From Symbiobacterium terraclitae (GTDB lineage: Bacteria > Bacillota > Sulfobacillia > Symbiobacteriales > Symbiobacteriaceae): a DNA stretch of 64,000 nt. The stretch covers positions 62,001-126,000 of the forward strand of contig NZ_JAGGLG010000002.1 in the NCBI RefSeq assembly GCF_017874315.1, read 5' to 3'. A program made the position numbers and the translations under genes. Positions 41,813 to 49,513 of this stretch are shown here, one piece after another. Every line of letters begins with the position of its first letter. The stretch's first letter is position 1. The notes below the pieces were generated by a model that did no database searches, had not been told where the DNA came from, and was given only the letters and a program-made list of their open reading frames with translations.

Positions 41813-42649
41813 GTGCGTATCAACACCAACATGGCTGCTCTGAACGCCTGGCGCAACATGAGCGTCAACAACACCCACATGAGCAAGTCCCTGGAGAAGC
41901 TCTCCTCGGGCTACCGGGTCAACCGGGCGGCCGACGACGCCGCCGGCCTGGCGGTTTCCGAGAAGATGCGGGCCCAGATCCGCGGCCTGAACATGGCTGT
42001 CCGGAACGCCCAGGACGGCGTCTCCCTGGTGCAGACCGCTGAGGGCGGCGCCCAGAAGATCCAGGACATGCTGCAGCGCATGCGTGAGCTGGCCGTCCAG
42101 GCCTCCAGCGACACGCTGACCGACAACGACCGCGCCCTGCTCAACGAGGAGTTCGGGAACCTCGCCGATGAGATCCGCCGGACCAGCATGTCCACCAAGT
42201 TCAACGAGAAGGACCTCATCAACAGCGCTGCGGAGGCCCTCGGCGCCCTGACCATCCAGGTCGGCCCGGGCACCGATCCCAACTCCGACCACATCGAGAT
42301 CACGCTGCAGTCCCTCGAGGATACCGACCTGGGCGTTGACAAGGCCACCCTCAACATCAACACCAAGGCTGCCGCCCAGAACGCCATCGGCGCGATCGAT
42401 ACCGCCATCAACACGGTCTCCGTCGCCCGCGCGAACCTCGGTGCGCTGCAGAACCGGCTCGAGGCTGCCATCGAGACCCTGCAGATCCAGTCCGAGAACC
42501 TGACCGCCGCCGAGAGCCGTATCCGGGATGCGGACATGGCCTTCGAGATGGCTCAGTTCACCAAGTACCAGATCCTGCAGCAGGCCTCGATGGCCATGCT
42601 GGCGCAGGCCAACACGGCCCCGCAGGCGATCCTGTCGCTGCTGCGGTAA
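41813..42649 (+). CDS. hag: Flagellin
   Basis: Filament subunit of 278 residues, a compact flagellin with only the D0/D1 helices and almost no variable outer domain. The N-terminal RINTNMAALNAWRNMSVNNTHMSKSLEKLSSGYRVN region and the C-terminal ESRIRDADMAFEMAQFTKYQILQQASMAMLAQAN region (each seen in shorter blocks) are canonical. The GTG at 41813 sits 8 bases after AAGGAGG; the longer in-frame ATG at 41759 is not supported. A very strong terminator follows. Confidence 0.95.
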   Translation: MRINTNMAALNAWRNMSVNNTHMSKSLEKLSSGYRVNRAADDAAGLAVSEKMRAQIRGLNMAVRNAQDGVSLVQTAEGGAQKIQDMLQRMRELAVQASSDTLTDNDRALLNEEFGNLADEIRRTSMSTKFNEKDLINSAAEALGALTIQVGPGTDPNSDHIEITLQSLEDTDLGVDKATLNINTKAAAQNAIGAIDTAINTVSVARANLGALQNRLEAAIETLQIQSENLTAAESRIRDADMAFEMAQFTKYQILQQASMAMLAQANTAPQAILSLLR

Positions 42650-42675
42650 ACTGCGGATCTATAGTGTGCCCCGGG

Positions 42676-42712
42676 GACACCGTCCCCCCCGGACGGGGGG
42701 ACGGTGTCTTTT
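42676..42712 (+). terminator. Strong intrinsic terminator after flagellin
   Basis: A perfect 14-bp stem (GACACCGTCCCCCC 42676-42689 and GGGGGGACGGTGTC 42695-42708), 5-base loop, followed by TTTT. It separates the abundant flagellin message from motAB. Confidence 0.93.
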
Positions 42713-42801
42713 CACCGGGGGATTGGCAAGGCCGGTGACGGATCCGGGCCGATCATGTCAGTGGCAGATCCGCAGGGCCCATGTTGGGAGGAGGGAGTCT
42801 C

Positions 42802-43599
42802 TTGGACCTCGCAACTATCGGTGGGTTGATCTTCGCGCTCGTAGCCATCGCCGTCGGCGCGGCCCTGGAGCATGTGACGCTGTCGTCGCTGCTGGGTTCC
42901 AGCGCTTTCCTGATCGTGATTGGCGGGACTATTGGCGCCACCATCGTTTCGCATACAACTGAGGATCTGAGATCGGTGCCCAGGGGCCTGAGGCTGTCGT
43001 TTTCGCCGCCCAAGCAGGATTACCGGGCCATGATCGACCTGCTGGTGGGGCTCAGCGAGAAGGCCCGGCGCAACGGCCTGCTCTCCCTGCAGGAGGACGC
43101 CGATCAGGCGACCAACCCCGTGGTGCACAGGGGCCTGACCATGGCCGTGGACGGTGCCGACCCCGAGGCGGTCGTCAGCGTGATGCAGTCGCTCAGCGAG
43201 CAGCAGGCGAACGAAATCCTGCGCGGGGCTGCCGTCTTCGAGACCGCCGGCGGCTTCGCGCCGACGCTGGGCATCATGGGCACGGTGATGGGGCTCATCA
43301 CCATCATGGGCAACCTGAGCGATCCTGACACGCTGGGTCCGGCCATCGCCGTCGCCTTCCTGGCGACGCTCTACGGGCTGGGGTCGGCCAACCTCGTCTT
43401 CCTGCCGATGAGCAACAAGATCAAGGGCATCGCCAAGCAGCAGAGCCATTTCAACGAGATGATCATCGCCGGAATCGAAGGCATTCAGGCCGGCGAGAAC
43501 CCCCGGAACCTGCGTGAGAAGCTTTCCATCTACCTGCCTTCCGGAGGCGGTGCAAGAGGGCGCGCTGCTGCAGGCGCTCCTGCACAGGAGGGGGCATAG
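42802..43599 (+). CDS. motA: Flagellar motor stator protein MotA
   Basis: Proton channel subunit of the stator, 265 residues, four transmembrane segments. Conserved features are GAALEHVTLSSLLGSSAFLIVIGGTIG at the start and AVFETAGGFAPTLGIMGTVMGLI with the key prolines in TM3. The TTG at 42802 sits after GGAGGAGGGA; the in-frame ATG at 42781 overlaps that site. Confidence 0.93.
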   Translation: MDLATIGGLIFALVAIAVGAALEHVTLSSLLGSSAFLIVIGGTIGATIVSHTTEDLRSVPRGLRLSFSPPKQDYRAMIDLLVGLSEKARRNGLLSLQEDADQATNPVVHRGLTMAVDGADPEAVVSVMQSLSEQQANEILRGAAVFETAGGFAPTLGIMGTVMGLITIMGNLSDPDTLGPAIAVAFLATLYGLGSANLVFLPMSNKIKGIAKQQSHFNEMIIAGIEGIQAGENPRNLREKLSIYLPSGGGARGRAAAGAPAQEGA

Positions 43600-43603
43600 C
43601 TGA

Positions 43604-44485
43604 ATGGCCCGGACGACAAGAGCAACGAGGGGCGATCATGAGGGAGGCGGCGGCGGTCACGGCGGCTCCAACGTTCACCGTTGGATGGTCTCTTACGCCG
43701 ACTTCATGACCCTGATGTTCATCGTATTCGTGGTCATGTTCTCCTTCGCGCGGGTCGACACCGCGAAGTACACCAGCCTGGCCCGCTCGCTCGCGGCTGC
43801 CCTGGGCCCGCTGGGGCCTGACATCGCACCGCTTCCTGCGCGGGGCCAGGAGGGCACGGCCATGCCGATCATCCCGCCGGACCGCCCCGGAAGCCTGCCG
43901 GACGTGCCCGACTGGCCGGCGCACCTCATCGCGCCGCCTGAGGAGCCGCCGGAAACCAACCCGGTCCCACCCGTCGAGCCTCCGCCTGCTGCGCTGGAGC
44001 CCTCTCCGGAGCCCTCGCAGGTCGTGACGGCCGAGCCGGGCGTGCCGGAGGAGTTCGTCCCGCCGCCTGAGCCCGTCGACCCCCTGGCCGAGGTGGCAGA
44101 CATCTTCCGCGGCCTGCCTGGCGTCCGCAGCGGTCTCATCGCCGTTGCGCTGGAGGAGCGGGGCATCGTGCTCAGCGTGGCCGGCAGCCTGCTCTTCAAC
44201 CCGGGTGAGTACGCCCTCAGGCCCGAAGCCGCGCCCTACCTGGCGGAGGTGGCCGAGAAGCTTCAGGGAGTCGAGCTGCCGATCATGGTCAACGGCACCG
44301 CCGACGGGTCCGGCGAGGGCGCTGCGGGGTTCGAGCTCGCTGCCCTGCGGGCCGGCGCAGTGGTGAAGTTCCTGAGCGAGCAGCACGGCATTCCGGCAGA
44401 CCGCTTCGTCTACTTCGGATACGGCGACAACAGCACGAACGGTGACCACGTGACCATCGTGGTTGCCCGCAAGCAGCCGATGTGA
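43604..44485 (+). CDS. motB: Flagellar motor stator protein MotB
   Basis: Stator subunit, 293 residues. One transmembrane helix starts WMVSYADFMTLMFIVFVVMF, with the proton-carrying Asp33. A long Pro/Glu-rich linker (about 85-160) leads to the OmpA-like peptidoglycan-binding domain (VNGTADGSGEGAAGFELAALRAGAVVKFL). Asp33 in a YADFMTLM context, with the neighbouring residues, cannot by itself decide H+ against Na+ coupling. Confidence 0.94.
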   Translation: MARTTRATRGDHEGGGGGHGGSNVHRWMVSYADFMTLMFIVFVVMFSFARVDTAKYTSLARSLAAALGPLGPDIAPLPARGQEGTAMPIIPPDRPGSLPDVPDWPAHLIAPPEEPPETNPVPPVEPPPAALEPSPEPSQVVTAEPGVPEEFVPPPEPVDPLAEVADIFRGLPGVRSGLIAVALEERGIVLSVAGSLLFNPGEYALRPEAAPYLAEVAEKLQGVELPIMVNGTADGSGEGAAGFELAALRAGAVVKFLSEQHGIPADRFVYFGYGDNSTNGDHVTIVVARKQPM

Positions 44486-44490
44486 CCCCC

Positions 44491-44509
44491 CCGACCCTGG
44501 CATGGTCGG
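44491..44509 (+). terminator. Weak hairpin after motB
   Basis: CCGACC (44491-44496) pairs with GGTCGG (44504-44509), 6 bp, without a T tract. It may mark the end of the flagellar cluster, but it is weak. Confidence 0.3.
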
Positions 44510-44581
44510 ACAGGCCGGGACATACCCATAGCCTGAGTGCGGCCGGGCCGCGTTCGACCTCATGGCCGGGGGGCGACCACA

Positions 44582-44860
44582 TTGGAGAGCTGGAAGTCGG
44601 CGTTGATCACCTTCAGTGTGATCTTTCTGGCTGAGTTGGGTGACAAGACCCAGTTGATGGTGATGGCGCTGGCTGCACGATCCCGGGCGCCGCACATGGT
44701 GTTCTTCGGCGCCGTGGCCGCCCTCGTCGCGTCCTCCTTCTTCGCGGTGCTGGCGGGCGACGGCCTGCTGCGCAACATCCCGCCACGGTACCTTCGCCTG
44801 ATCACAGGCGGGGTGTTCATGGCGGTGGGTGCGGCACTGGTGTCAAAAGCGTTTCGGTAG
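44582..44860 (+). CDS. Half-size GDT1/UPF0016 (TMEM165) family transporter subunit
   Basis: A 92-residue membrane protein with one copy of the family's cation-binding motif, ELGDKTQ, in the first of about three hydrophobic segments. Bacterial GDT1-type proteins export Mn2+ (and perhaps Ca2+). Single-motif proteins are thought to pair as dimers to give the two-motif transporter. The TTG at 44582 is chosen; GGGGGG lies about 8 bases upstream. I saw no second half gene nearby and no Mn-type (yybP-ykoY) riboswitch in the 95 bases upstream. Confidence 0.78.
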   Translation: MESWKSALITFSVIFLAELGDKTQLMVMALAARSRAPHMVFFGAVAALVASSFFAVLAGDGLLRNIPPRYLRLITGGVFMAVGAALVSKAFR

Positions 44861-44897
44861 CTGGGGCGGCCGTCTCGCCTGGGACGGCTGCTGAATA

Positions 44898-44925
44898 TTG
44901 ACAGGCATGCAAATGATGGTATCAT
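44898..44925 (+). promoter_or_regulatory. Sigma-A-type promoter
   Basis: TTGACA (44898-44903) and TATCAT (44920-44925) with a 16-base spacer, in a locally AT-rich stretch. Expected start point near 44932. It drives the hairpin-rich leader and, past the terminator at 45023-45050, the VWA/IPT gene. Confidence 0.75.
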
Positions 44926-44931
44926 AATCAG

Positions 44932-45050
44932 TACACAATATTCTATCCAGCACGTCCGCATAGCCATGCGTCTTCGCCGGCTGCCGCCGGGTGGATTGCC
45001 GGGTAGCAGGGGCTACAGACGAAACGGCAACCGGCTGTTGCCGTTTTTTT
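44932..45050 (+). ncRNA. Candidate structured small RNA or attenuator leader
   Basis: About 118 bases from the predicted start to a strong terminator contain a row of small hairpins: CGCAT-agcc-ATGCG (44957-44970), CCGGC-tgcc-GCCGG (44977-44990), GTAGC-aggg-GCTAC (45003-45016). CGTCT (44969-44973) can also pair with AGACG (45017-45021), closing a multibranch fold around the last two. The terminator AACGGCAAC-cggct-GTTGCCGTT (45023-45045) ends in seven T. The layout suits a riboswitch with a terminator platform or a free sRNA. I could not match it to any class I know. Confidence 0.55.
45023..45050 (+). terminator. Strong terminator within the VWA/IPT leader
   Basis: AACGGCAAC (45023-45031) and GTTGCCGTT (45037-45045), a perfect 9-bp stem with 5-base loop and a run of seven T (45044-45050). 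It is 180 bases before the VWA/IPT gene, so that gene needs antitermination or its own promoter. Confidence 0.88.
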
Positions 45051-45229
45051 CATCCGACCGAACGCGCCTGGAAGGGGGGACAAGCACCAGCGACGCAAAG
45101 GGTTTGGAAGGGACTGCCCAAGCCGGAGTGTCCACTGGCCTCAGTACGATCTGCGCCGAAGCAGGACCACTCAGACAGATCAGAGGCAGCTAGCGATGGT
45201 TCTTCGTTAGCATGCGAGGAGGCAACGGA
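45051..45229 (+). other. Leader segment between terminator and VWA/IPT gene
   Basis: No gene seen. GGTTTGG (about 45100) can pair with CCAAGCC (about 45118), and GGACA with TGTCC enclose this hairpin. No second promoter was recognised. The ribosome site GAGGAGG at 45216-45222 belongs to the next gene. Confidence 0.4.
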
Positions 45230-48200
45230 ATGAGGTCCGTCACACGGGTATTATCGCTGTTACTGGTCACAGTGCTGGCGGTCGTCAACCTGATCGCCGC
45301 GCCGTCAGCCGGGGCTGCTGACGGCCCGGTCACGGTCACCCAGTCCGCCGCCCCGTCCGAGATCCTGGCCCAGGGGGAGGTCGAGGTCACCCTTTCGATC
45401 AAGGGTACGCCCCCGGTCAATGTCGTCCGCCCGAACGACGTCATCCTGATCATCGACCGTTCCGGCTCGATGTCGTCGGAGAACCGCATTCAGGCTGCAA
45501 AGCAGGCGGCCAAGGGGTTCATCGATCTGATGGACCTCTCGAAGCACCGTGTCGGTATCGTGGACTTCAGCACCACCGCCGCGGGCTTCCCGCTCACCAC
45601 CGACAGGGACGCAGCCAAGGCTTACATTGACACGCTGCAAGCCCAGGGGAACACCGCAACCGGCGACGCCATCGACGTGGCCACCCAGCTTCTGGCTGAC
45701 CACCGGCCGGAGGCGCAGCCCGTCATCGTCCTCATGACGGACGGCGATGCGAACGTGGGCAGCCCCACGCCGTACGAGTACGCCAAGCTGAAGGCGGCCG
45801 AGGCCAAGTCGGCCGGGATCGTGTTCTACACCATCGCGCTGCTGGGGGTCAACGACGACCCCGACACGAGCGCACCCAACCTGCTGCTCAAGGAAATGGC
45901 CACCACGGCGCACCACCACCACTTTGTGCTGGGCTCTGTGGGGCTTCCCGAGATCTACGCCCGGATCGTCCACGAGATCGGCATCGCCAGCGCCTATGAT
46001 GTGACGGTGTCCGATACCGTGGCCCCGGAGTTTGAGATCGTGCCGGACTCCTACATGCACAACATCCCGCAGCCCGCCGTGTCGGGCAACACCCTCACCT
46101 GGCACTTCCTCGAGCTGAAGGACGAGGTGCTGACCTTCACCTACCGCATTCGGCACAAGGAAGGTGCCAGGACCGGCAAACTGTACGTATCCTCCAAGAT
46201 CTCGCTGTCCTACAAGGACTACGCCGGCGCCAACCACTGGGGCGAGGCGCCCAGGGCGAGCGTCACGGTCAAGTACCCGGCTCCGGTGATTACCGCCGTG
46301 GATCCCGACAACGGTTCCATCTACGGCGGCGAGACGATTGTCATCACCGGCCAGAATTTCCGCCCGGGCGCCCAGGTGCTCATTGACTCCAAGCAGGCCA
46401 CCGACGTGGTCGTGGCGCCCGACCGGATCACGGCCACGGTGCCGCCCGGCAAGGCCGGGACCGTGCCGCTGGTGGTGAAGAACGACGACGGTCAGACGGC
46501 GTCCGCCAGCTACCGGTACTGGGCGGCGCCCGAGGTGACCGAGCTGGCCCCTGCGGAAGGCCCGCTGAGCGGCGGCACCAAGGTGACCCTGCGCGGCCGC
46601 TACTTTGACCAGACCATGCAGGTTACCTTCGGTGGTGTCCCCGCATCCGCGACCACGTTCATCGACGGGACGACCTTCACCGCGGTCACGCCGCCCGGCG
46701 CAGCCCCCGGGCCTGTCGACGTGGTTCTCTCCAAGACCGACGGGTCGAGCCTGACCCTGCCCGGCGGCTTTACCTACCTCCCGCCCGATGCCACGCAACC
46801 GGAGATTTTCTCCATCTCGCCCGACAGTGGCAATGTCGCCGGCGGTGATCTGGTCGAACTGACCGGCCGCAACTTCGCCCCTGGCGCCCGCGTCTGGTTC
46901 GGTGCCAAGGAGGCCCAGGTCTCCGCCTTTAACGGTCCGGAATCCGTGGTGGTCAAGTCTCCTGCTGCCACCGCGCCCGGTCCCGTCGAGGTCGTCCTGG
47001 AGAACCCCAACGGGCAGACCGCCCGGGTACCTGATGGCTTCACCTACGTCGTGCCCGCCCCGGTTGTGACCAACGTCAGCCCCGCCTCCGGCTCGGCGCT
47101 GGGCGGTGAGCTGGTCATCATCGACGGGAGCAACATCAGCAGCGGTGCGACCGTGTACTTCGGCGATCAGCCGGCGCAGCTCGTGAACTACTACGGCGAG
47201 CATCGCGTCCGCGTGCGCACGCCGGCTGCGACCCGCGGCGGTCCGGTGTCGGTCAAGGTGGTGAACCCCGACAACCAGGAAGGCGTCTGGAGCGGGCAGT
47301 TCGAGTACCTGCTGCCGCCGGCGCCCTCCGTCACGTCGGTCAACCCGGCCGAGGGTCTGGTCGACGGTGGAGAGAAGGTCACCATTTCGGGCAGCAACTT
47401 CACGGCCGGCACGCAGGTCTACTTCGGCTCCCAGCCGGCCACGGTCCAGAACCTGACCGCCACCGCGATCACGGTGGTCACTCCGGCCGCTGCTGCAGCA
47501 GGTCCGGTTGACGTGCGGGTGGTGGACCGCTGGGATCAGGAGACCGTCGTTCCCGATGGTTACACCTACCTGGAGCCCGCGCCCCCGCCCGCAGTTGAGC
47601 TGTCCCGGGTCGAGCCCGCCAGTGGTCCGCTGGCCGGCGGCCAGGTGGCCTACGTCTACGGTGCGAACTTCGCGAGCGACGTCCGCATCTACTTCGGCGG
47701 TGCGGAAGCATCCGTGCTGAACTACTACGGCGCTGACAGCGTGCGGGTGCGGACTCCTGCGGGCGCAGCACCGGGGCCGGTCGACGTCCGGGCGGTCAAC
47801 CCGGACGGAAGTGAGGCCATCCTTCCCGCCGGCTACACCTACGACGCTCCGCCGCCTCCGCCCGATCCCACCGTCACGAGCATCTCACCCGGCGAGGGCG
47901 AGGCATCCGGCGGAACCCTCGTCACCATCTCCGGTTCGGACTTCGAGCAGGGGCTGACCGTCTGGTTCGGCGGGGCTGAGGCCACCGTGGTCAACTACTA
48001 TGGACCCGACCGCATCCGGGTGCGGACGCCGGGGTCGTCGGTCTACGGCCCGGTCGACGTCCGGATTGCGAACCCCTCCGGCGGGGAGACGACGGTGGTG
48101 GGCGGGTTCACCTATCTCGAGCCGCCTCCTCCGCCCGTTCCGGAACTGTACAGCCTGTCGCCTGACATCGGCGTCACCCGGGGCGGCGAACTCGTCTACA

Positions 48201-48913
48201 TCGACGGCGCCAACCTGGCCAAGGGCCTCAAGGTTTTCTTCGGGGGTCAGGAGGCTGAGGTGGTCAACTACTACGGACCCGAGCGGATCCGCGTCCGGGC
48301 GCCGGCTGTCCCGCAGCCCGGAGTCGTGGATGTGCGCGTCGTGAACCCGGACGGTGGGGAGGCCGCGCTGGTCCAGGCGTTCACCTACGTGCCGCCGGAG
48401 GTCAAGATCACCAGCCTCTCGCCGAGCTCGGGGCCCATGGAGGGCGGCACCCTGGTCGTGATCGTGGGCGCCGAGTTCACCCAGGCGTCTCGGTTCTACT
48501 TCGGCGGCATCGAGGCGACCATGGTCAACTACTACGGCAGCGACCGGGTGCGCGTGCGGGCGCCCGCCTCGCCGGTCTCCGGGCCGGTTGACGTGCAGGT
48601 GGTGAACGTCGACGGAGGCGAGTTCACCCTGACAGGCGGCTACACCTACGACGCGCCGCCGCCTCCGCCGACCCCGACGATTACCGGCTACTCTGCTGAG
48701 TTCAAGAACGGCGCCTACTTCATCTACGTGGACGGGACCAACTTCCAGCAGGGCGTGAAGGCCGACTTCAACGGCACACTCACCGATCCGATCAACTACT
48801 ACGGCACGACCCGGATTCGGATCCGCGTCTACGTGTCGCCGGGAACTTACCCGCTGAAGGTGGTCAATCCCGACGGCCAGGAGAGCAACACCATCCTCGT
48901 CGACCTTCCGTAG
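45230..48913 (+). CDS. Secreted VWA-domain protein with about ten IPT/TIG repeats
   Basis: A 1227-residue surface or secreted protein. Signal peptide is residues 1-30 (MRSVTRVLSLLLVTVLAVVN, then LIAAPSAGA). A von Willebrand A domain (about 70-245) has an intact MIDAS motif DRSGSMS at 76-82 and LMTDGDAN. A beta-rich DUF11-like linker (about 255-350) follows. Nine clear IPT/TIG Ig-like repeats and a degenerate tenth then fill the protein to its end; each starts like P-x-V-T-x-hydrophobic-x-P-x-x-G. Six repeats carry an almost identical NYYG-x2-R-hydrophobic-RVR motif. No LPXTG, SLH or membrane anchor is seen at the C-terminus. Role is probably adhesion or envelope interaction. The ATG at 45230 follows GAGGAGG. 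Confidence 0.88.
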   Translation: MRSVTRVLSLLLVTVLAVVNLIAAPSAGAADGPVTVTQSAAPSEILAQGEVEVTLSIKGTPPVNVVRPNDVILIIDRSGSMSSENRIQAAKQAAKGFIDLMDLSKHRVGIVDFSTTAAGFPLTTDRDAAKAYIDTLQAQGNTATGDAIDVATQLLADHRPEAQPVIVLMTDGDANVGSPTPYEYAKLKAAEAKSAGIVFYTIALLGVNDDPDTSAPNLLLKEMATTAHHHHFVLGSVGLPEIYARIVHEIGIASAYDVTVSDTVAPEFEIVPDSYMHNIPQPAVSGNTLTWHFLELKDEVLTFTYRIRHKEGARTGKLYVSSKISLSYKDYAGANHWGEAPRASVTVKYPAPVITAVDPDNGSIYGGETIVITGQNFRPGAQVLIDSKQATDVVVAPDRITATVPPGKAGTVPLVVKNDDGQTASASYRYWAAPEVTELAPAEGPLSGGTKVTLRGRYFDQTMQVTFGGVPASATTFIDGTTFTAVTPPGAAPGPVDVVLSKTDGSSLTLPGGFTYLPPDATQPEIFSISPDSGNVAGGDLVELTGRNFAPGARVWFGAKEAQVSAFNGPESVVVKSPAATAPGPVEVVLENPNGQTARVPDGFTYVVPAPVVTNVSPASGSALGGELVIIDGSNISSGATVYFGDQPAQLVNYYGEHRVRVRTPAATRGGPVSVKVVNPDNQEGVWSGQFEYLLPPAPSVTSVNPAEGLVDGGEKVTISGSNFTAGTQVYFGSQPATVQNLTATAITVVTPAAAAAGPVDVRVVDRWDQETVVPDGYTYLEPAPPPAVELSRVEPASGPLAGGQVAYVYGANFASDVRIYFGGAEASVLNYYGADSVRVRTPAGAAPGPVDVRAVNPDGSEAILPAGYTYDAPPPPPDPTVTSISPGEGEASGGTLVTISGSDFEQGLTVWFGGAEATVVNYYGPDRIRVRTPGSSVYGPVDVRIANPSGGETTVVGGFTYLEPPPPPVPELYSLSPDIGVTRGGELVYIDGANLAKGLKVFFGGQEAEVVNYYGPERIRVRAPAVPQPGVVDVRVVNPDGGEAALVQAFTYVPPEVKITSLSPSSGPMEGGTLVVIVGAEFTQASRFYFGGIEATMVNYYGSDRVRVRAPASPVSGPVDVQVVNVDGGEFTLTGGYTYDAPPPPPTPTITGYSAEFKNGAYFIYVDGTNFQQGVKADFNGTLTDPINYYGTTRIRIRVYVSPGTYPLKVVNPDGQESNTILVDLP

Positions 48914-48925
48914 CAGGGCGTCCCA

Positions 48926-48960
48926 CCAGGTCGGGGTGCACACCCCGACCTGGCCCTTTA
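48926..48960 (+). terminator. Terminator after the VWA/IPT gene
   Basis: CCAGGTCGGGGTG (48926-48938) and CACCCCGACCTGG (48941-48953), a perfect 13-bp stem, followed by CCCTTTA. Confidence 0.82.
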
Positions 48961-48969
48961 CAGCGTGAA

Positions 48970-49006
48970 GCGCAGGCCCTTCCCGTTCGTCCGGAGGGGC
49001 CTGCGC
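48970..49006 (+). promoter_or_regulatory. Hairpin in the leader of the helicase-nuclease operon
   Basis: GCGCAGGCCC (48970-48979) pairs perfectly with GGGCCTGCGC (48997-49006), 17-base loop, no T tract. It lies about 50 bases before the first gene of the following operon and could be a second terminator or a leader element. Confidence 0.4.
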
Positions 49007-49057
49007 GAACTTATCCTGCCCCGTGAGCGTCTCCCATACGAAGGGGGGATCGCACCT

Positions 49058-49351
49058 GTGAACAAGGTCATCGGCATCATCCTGATCCTCATCGGTCTCC
49101 TGGCCCTGTTCCGCTTCAGCATGTCCAGCGCCTGGCTCTTCCTCCTCATCGCTGCGGCGCTCGCCCTCGCGGTGCAGGCCGGGTGGCTGGGCCGTGGTGC
49201 GTACGCAGCCGCCGTCGTCTTCGTGCTGCTGGCATTCGCCGGCCTCGCCCTCCGCACCCTCTTCTTCAGCCTGGCGATGCTGTTCAAGCTCGCCCCCCTC
49301 ATCCTGCTGGCGCTCGGCATCTACTACGTCTACAAGGCATTCATCCGCTAG
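49058..49351 (+). CDS. Small integral membrane protein, unknown function
   Basis: A 97-residue, almost wholly hydrophobic protein with about four transmembrane segments (VIGIILILIGLLALF, AWLFLLIAAALALAVQ, AYAAAVVFVLLAFAGLA, LAPLILLALGIYYVYK). I do not recognise a family. The GTG at 49058 follows AAGGGGGGAT; an in-frame upstream start would add 31 residues overlapping the hairpin. It is 11 bases from the next small gene, so it belongs to the operon that ends with the nuclease gene. Confidence 0.6.
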   Translation: MNKVIGIILILIGLLALFRFSMSSAWLFLLIAAALALAVQAGWLGRGAYAAAVVFVLLAFAGLALRTLFFSLAMLFKLAPLILLALGIYYVYKAFIR

Positions 49352-49362
49352 GAGGTGTGGCG

Positions 49363-49512
49363 GTGAACGTCGCGCAGGTCCAACAGGCGGTCGACATCTG
49401 GGCGCTGAACAAGATCCTGGAGGTTGCCCGGAGCCAGGTGCAGCAGGTCGTGCGCGCTGCGCCAGCCCACCTGGAGCCCCACAAGGGCACGCGGATCGAC
49501 GTGCGGGTGTAA
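49363..49512 (+). CDS. 49-residue protein, possibly YjfB-like
   Basis: Small helical, amphipathic protein: MNVAQVQQAVDIWALNKILE then VARSQVQQVVRAAP and a polar tail. The helix pattern vaguely recalls the YjfB 'putative motility protein' family, but similarity is weak. GGAGG lies 7 bases before the GTG, and the stop is one base before the next ATG, so it is very likely translated and coupled to the AddB-like gene. Confidence 0.55.
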   Translation: MNVAQVQQAVDIWALNKILEVARSQVQQVVRAAPAHLEPHKGTRIDVRV

Positions 49513-49513
49513 C

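Noticed and set aside
44486-44581. Manganese (yybP-ykoY) riboswitch before the GDT1-like gene
   Set aside because: I looked because of the family association; a GACATACC stretch is present, but the conserved GGGGAGUA loop and its partner helices are not.
45051-45200. Second c-di-GMP riboswitch (GACGCAAAGGG segment)
   Set aside because: Only that short segment resembles GEMM; the GNRA hairpin, the CTAA segment and the AGCCGGGTT strand are absent.
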